This document shows positions 13,556 through 16,539 of a stretch of 16,539 nucleotides of DNA, one piece after another. The position numbers were made by a program, and so were the translations under genes. The notes under the pieces are model-generated. The model was not told where the DNA came from and did no database searches. It worked only from the letters and a program-made list of their open reading frames with translations. Origin of the DNA: Desulfocapsa sp. (GTDB lineage Bacteria > Desulfobacterota > Desulfobulbia > Desulfobulbales > Desulfocapsaceae); assembly GCA_029935135.1 (NCBI GenBank), contig JAOZKX010000005.1, forward strand, positions 1 through 16,539, given 5' to 3'. The first letter of the stretch is position 1, and each line of letters starts with the position of its first letter.

Positions 13556-16231
13556 CTACTCATCTTCTTCCGCTTTCTCTTTTTCTGACTCCTGTAAGGC
13601 CTCACCAAGCTTTGCCTCAACTTCATTTAAGACAAAAGCCTCCAGGTTATCTCCCACTTTAATATCATTAAACTTCTCAATGGAGATACCGCATTCATAG
13701 CCGGACTGTACCTCTTTGGCATCGTCCTTAAAACGCCTGAGAGATTCGATCTTTGCGGTATAAATCACAACTCCTTCGCGCAGCACGCGAACAGAGGATT
13801 TTCGGAGAATCTTTCCATCCGTGACAAAACAACCGGCAATGGTTCCAATTTTCGGTACATGAAAGGTATCCCGAACTTCGGCATTTCCGATGACTTCTTC
13901 CTCAAAAGTGGCTTCCAGCATACCAACCATGGCCTTTCTAATATCATCAAGGGCATGGTAAATAACATCGTAGGAACGAACATCCACATGTTCCTTTGTA
14001 GCCAACTCCTTTACCTTGGCAGTGGGACGCACATTAAAACCGATGATAATGGCATCAGAAGCAGACGCCAGCAGAATATCAGATTCGGTAATTGTTCCCG
14101 TCCCCTCATGAAGTACTTTTACCTCCACCTCAGCGGTGGAAAGTTTTTCAGCAGCTTTACCAAATGCTTCCAGAGTTCCCTGCACATCAGCCCGTAGAAC
14201 AACACGCAACTCCTGCACATCCCCTTCACTCAATTTTTCAAAGAGTTTATCGAGGGAGACTTTCGTATTGGCAGCCAGTTCATTCTCTCGTGATTTCTGA
14301 GCCCGGACCTGGGAGACATTCTTGGCCATCTTCTCATCGGTAACAACAATAAATTCATCACCGGCAGAAGGAACACCAGTCAAACCCTGTACCTCTACAG
14401 GAATCGATGGGGTTGCACTCTTGATGGGCTTGCTCTTGTCATTTAAAAGTGCCCGAACTTTTCCGCTGAACTGTCCCACTACAAAATGATCGCCGGTACG
14501 CAGAGTTCCCTCCTGTACCAGAACAGTGGCAACAGCCCCACGCCCTTTATCAAGCTTGGCCTCAACAACACGGCCTCTGGCCCTTCGCTCAGGATCAGCT
14601 TTCAGCTCCATCATTTCAGCCATAAGCTCTATACTTTCCATGAGCTTATCCACACCTATATTTTCTTTGGCAGACATCTCGCAGTAGATAGTTTCACCAC
14701 CCCATTCTTCAGGAGCAAGATCGAGTTCTGCAAGCTCTCGCTTCACCCTTTCCGGATCCGCATTGTCCTTATCAATCTTATTTACCGCTACGATAATAGG
14801 TACTTTTCCTGCCTGAGCATGATGAATTGCTTCACGGGTTTGATCCATCACACCATCATCTGCCGCCACTACCAGAATAATCAGATCTGTAATTTGGGCG
14901 CCACGGGATCGCATCTCTGTAAATGCAGCATGACCAGGCGTATCCACAAATGTTACCTCTCCAGCACTGGACTGCACATGGTAGGCACCGATATGCTGGG
15001 TAATTCCTCCAGCCTCACCATCTGCCACATCTGTTTTTCGGATGGCGTCAAGAATAGAGGTCTTCCCATGGTCAACATGCCCCATAACCGTAATAACAGG
15101 TGGCCGTGAGATTGCTTCACCACCTTCTTCCTGATCGATAAGCTGCTGCACTCCAATTTCTTCGGTAAAACCCTGTTCCACTTCATAGCCAAAATCAGTG
15201 GCAACGAGGGTGGCAGTATCCACATCAAGGGCCTGGTTGACAGTTGCCATAACACCAAGTCCCATTAATTTTGCGATGATTTCATTTGCTTTAATACGCA
15301 TGCGGTGGGCAAGGTCACCAACACTGATGGTCTCGGCCACTTTAATGCGTTTCTTACTGGCCTTCATCTCAGCTGCCGGCTGAACAACCTTGGGAGCCTT
15401 CCCTCTTCCTCTCTTTCCGCGCTTGGTATAACGATCGTAATCATCACCAAAACGAGTTACCCGCATATTTTTGCGACCTTTTTTTCCCTTCCAGGCCCCT
15501 TTTCCACCCTTCTTTTGCTCTTCCGTCTCTGTCCCAGGAGCTCGCTTGCCTTTTTTCTTGCCTCTGGCTGGCTGCTCGGGCGCAGCTGCTCCCACAGTCT
15601 TATTATCACGGAACTGTGGAGGTCGACCACCAGCTGTTGGGCGTGGGCTCTTTTTACGTCTTGGCGGAGGCTTGGGTTGTTCTTTAGGGATCTCAATGGT
15701 ACCTATGACTTTGGCAATTCCTCGATTGGCAGGTTTCGCCACCACCGCTTCTTCTTTCTTTTCTGGCTTTTCTTCCGCCTCTTTTGACTGTTCGGCTTCT
15801 TCTCCCTTCTCTTTCTTTTCAGAAGCAGGTTCTTCAACCTTTTCAGCCTCTCCTGCGGTCTCATCCTGTGCAACCACAGTTTCTGGAGTTTCTCCAGCTT
15901 GTTCAACAGACTCTTCGAGCGGTTGTTCCTCAGCACTCTTTTCTTCCTGAACCGGCTCTTCTTCAACCTGTTTCTTCGGTCGGCGAATTACTGTTGCCCG
16001 CCGGCGAATTACTGTTGTACCACTGGTGGCACCCTCAGCTTCAATTCTTTTTTCAACCAGTTTAGACCCGGAATCTTTAAGCATTGTAGTACGAATTTTC
16101 TCAGCTGTTTCTTCGTCCACTGTTGAGCTATGACCTTTGATATCATATCCCTGCTCAATCAGCTTATCAGCCAAAGCCTTACTACTCATACCGGCTTCTT
16201 TAGCCAGCTCATATACTCTAACCCTGCTCAT
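13556..16231 (-). CDS. infB: Translation initiation factor IF-2
   Basis: This 891-residue GTPase positions fMet-tRNA on the 30S subunit and promotes 50S joining. An IF2 N-terminal helical domain spans about residues 1-50. It is followed by a long low-complexity stretch (about 85-290), first acidic Glu/Lys-rich and then basic Arg/Lys/Gly/Pro-rich. A second IF2_N-like module spans about 296-350. The G domain shows GHVDHGKTS (384-392), DTPGH (430-434), NKID (484-487) and SAK (520-522). Domain II and the IF2 core follow, ending near residue 870 with an acidic tail. AGGAGT at 16242-16237 provides a good Shine-Dalgarno for the ATG. A 21-base duplication near codons 73-86 encodes two copies of TVIRR. 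The neighbours ylxR and rbfA are the classic ones. Confidence 0.98.
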   Translation of the reverse strand: MSRVRVYELAKEAGMSSKALADKLIEQGYDIKGHSSTVDEETAEKIRTTMLKDSGSKLVEKRIEAEGATSGTTVIRRRATVIRRPKKQVEEEPVQEEKSAEEQPLEESVEQAGETPETVVAQDETAGEAEKVEEPASEKKEKGEEAEQSKEAEEKPEKKEEAVVAKPANRGIAKVIGTIEIPKEQPKPPPRRKKSPRPTAGGRPPQFRDNKTVGAAAPEQPARGKKKGKRAPGTETEEQKKGGKGAWKGKKGRKNMRVTRFGDDYDRYTKRGKRGRGKAPKVVQPAAEMKASKKRIKVAETISVGDLAHRMRIKANEIIAKLMGLGVMATVNQALDVDTATLVATDFGYEVEQGFTEEIGVQQLIDQEEGGEAISRPPVITVMGHVDHGKTSILDAIRKTDVADGEAGGITQHIGAYHVQSSAGEVTFVDTPGHAAFTEMRSRGAQITDLIILVVAADDGVMDQTREAIHHAQAGKVPIIVAVNKIDKDNADPERVKRELAELDLAPEEWGGETIYCEMSAKENIGVDKLMESIELMAEMMELKADPERRARGRVVEAKLDKGRGAVATVLVQEGTLRTGDHFVVGQFSGKVRALLNDKSKPIKSATPSIPVEVQGLTGVPSAGDEFIVVTDEKMAKNVSQVRAQKSRENELAANTKVSLDKLFEKLSEGDVQELRVVLRADVQGTLEAFGKAAEKLSTAEVEVKVLHEGTGTITESDILLASASDAIIIGFNVRPTAKVKELATKEHVDVRSYDVIYHALDDIRKAMVGMLEATFEEEVIGNAEVRDTFHVPKIGTIAGCFVTDGKILRKSSVRVLREGVVIYTAKIESLRRFKDDAKEVQSGYECGISIEKFNDIKVGDNLEAFVLNEVEAKLGEALQESEKEKAEEDE

Positions 16232-16288
16232 TCCCTACTCCTGTCTATCCTGCTCTGATTTCTTTTTGAAAAACAAATATCGTACAAA

Positions 16289-16522
16289 CTATTTTTTAAG
16301 TCGAAATGCTCTCTGCCATGCATATTTTCTGGCGGTAAACCGTGTACTGCATGTTTCGCTACTGCAACAATATACGCCCCTTCCTGCCATGACCTGCGAG
16401 CTGTCAAGCAACTCTCTTTCGTCCTGACATTCCCAGACAAATCGCTGCAAATCCATCTTCGCATACTGCCGACGACAAATAACACATGTACGTACCGGCT
16501 TATTTGTCTGTGCCGGACGCAT
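16289..16522 (-). CDS. ylxR: YlxR/RnpM family RNA-binding protein
   Basis: This 77-residue protein has the hallmarks of the YlxR (DUF448) family. The opening RTCVICRR motif (residues 11-18) carries a Cys pair at 13 and 16. The GRGVYCC segment (residues 47-53) is followed by Cys58, and the C-terminus is basic with ARKYAWQRAF. In Firmicutes this family (RnpM) binds RNase P RNA and modulates its activity; the role elsewhere is less settled. The gene sits between nusA and infB, the standard location. The ATG start overlaps the putative nusA end by 23 bases, without a clear Shine-Dalgarno, so translational coupling is likely. A 57-base gap separates it from infB. It is slightly shorter than the usual 85-100 residues. 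Confidence 0.88.
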   Translation of the reverse strand: MRPAQTNKPVRTCVICRRQYAKMDLQRFVWECQDERELLDSSQVMAGRGVYCCSSETCSTRFTARKYAWQRAFRLKK

Positions 16523-16539
16523 CTTCTACAGGCTGCTCT
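16500..16539 (-). CDS. nusA: C-terminal end of transcription factor NusA (partial)
   Basis: Reading the minus strand from the right edge, one frame gives twelve codons, EQPVEDASGTDK, and then a TAA at 16502-16500. The tail is short and acidic, as NusA C-termini often are. nusA almost always precedes ylxR and infB in bacteria. The frame overlaps the start of ylxR by 23 bases, which fits a tightly packed operon. No NusA domain lies inside the window, so this assignment rests on position and on the open frame only. Confidence 0.5.
   Translation of the reverse strand, partial: EQPVEDASGTDK

Noticed and set aside
14486..15109. 207-codon plus-strand open frame
   Set aside because: It is fully antisense to infB, with no recognisable domain and Cys/His-rich shadow composition.
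15471..15950. 159-codon plus-strand open frame rich in Ser, Phe and Pro
   Set aside because: It is a shadow of the low-complexity Glu/Lys/Arg linker of IF-2.

Overview
Every gene I can support in this 16.5 kb window lies on the minus strand, so transcription runs from the right edge to the left edge. The window reads as bacterial chromosome from a Gram-negative. It carries the nusA-infB-type translation operon next to a chaperone-usher fimbrial cluster with outer-membrane usher and periplasmic chaperone. The gene content, the moderate G+C and the TcfC-type usher fit a deltaproteobacterial sulfate reducer, for example Desulfobulbales. That placement is an inference from family resemblance and is not proven.

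Right half (about 16539 to 8640): a conserved information-processing operon in the order nusA (last codons only), ylxR/rnpM, infB, rbfA, nrnA (DHH phosphoesterase), truB, rpsO, pnp. These genes couple transcription termination control, translation initiation (IF-2), 30S maturation (RbfA, S15), tRNA U55 pseudouridylation (TruB) and RNA turnover (PNPase, NrnA). Two RNA hairpins, supported by G-U pairs only on the minus strand, fill the rpsO-pnp spacer. A strong intrinsic terminator closes the operon after pnp. rpsO uses a TTG start behind a strong GGAGG.

Middle (8578 to 7322): a stand-alone YbdG-type MscS-family mechanosensitive channel gene. A weak hairpin follows it, then a sigma70-like promoter (perfect TTGACA, 17-bp spacer) facing the fimbrial cluster.

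Left half (7179 to 28): a more A+T-rich accessory operon. In order it encodes a small secreted pilin-like protein, a second small secreted subunit, a two-domain secreted subunit (probable tip adhesin), a PapD-like chaperone, a TcfC-type usher with a GTG start, a GNAT acetyltransferase and a membrane-anchored family-2 glycosyltransferase. The last six genes are tightly packed, with TAATG and ATGA overlaps. This suggests one assembly unit, and sugar-modification functions may be co-expressed with the pilus. No tRNA, rRNA, CRISPR array or insertion sequence was seen, and no gene-free stretch exceeds about 210 bases.
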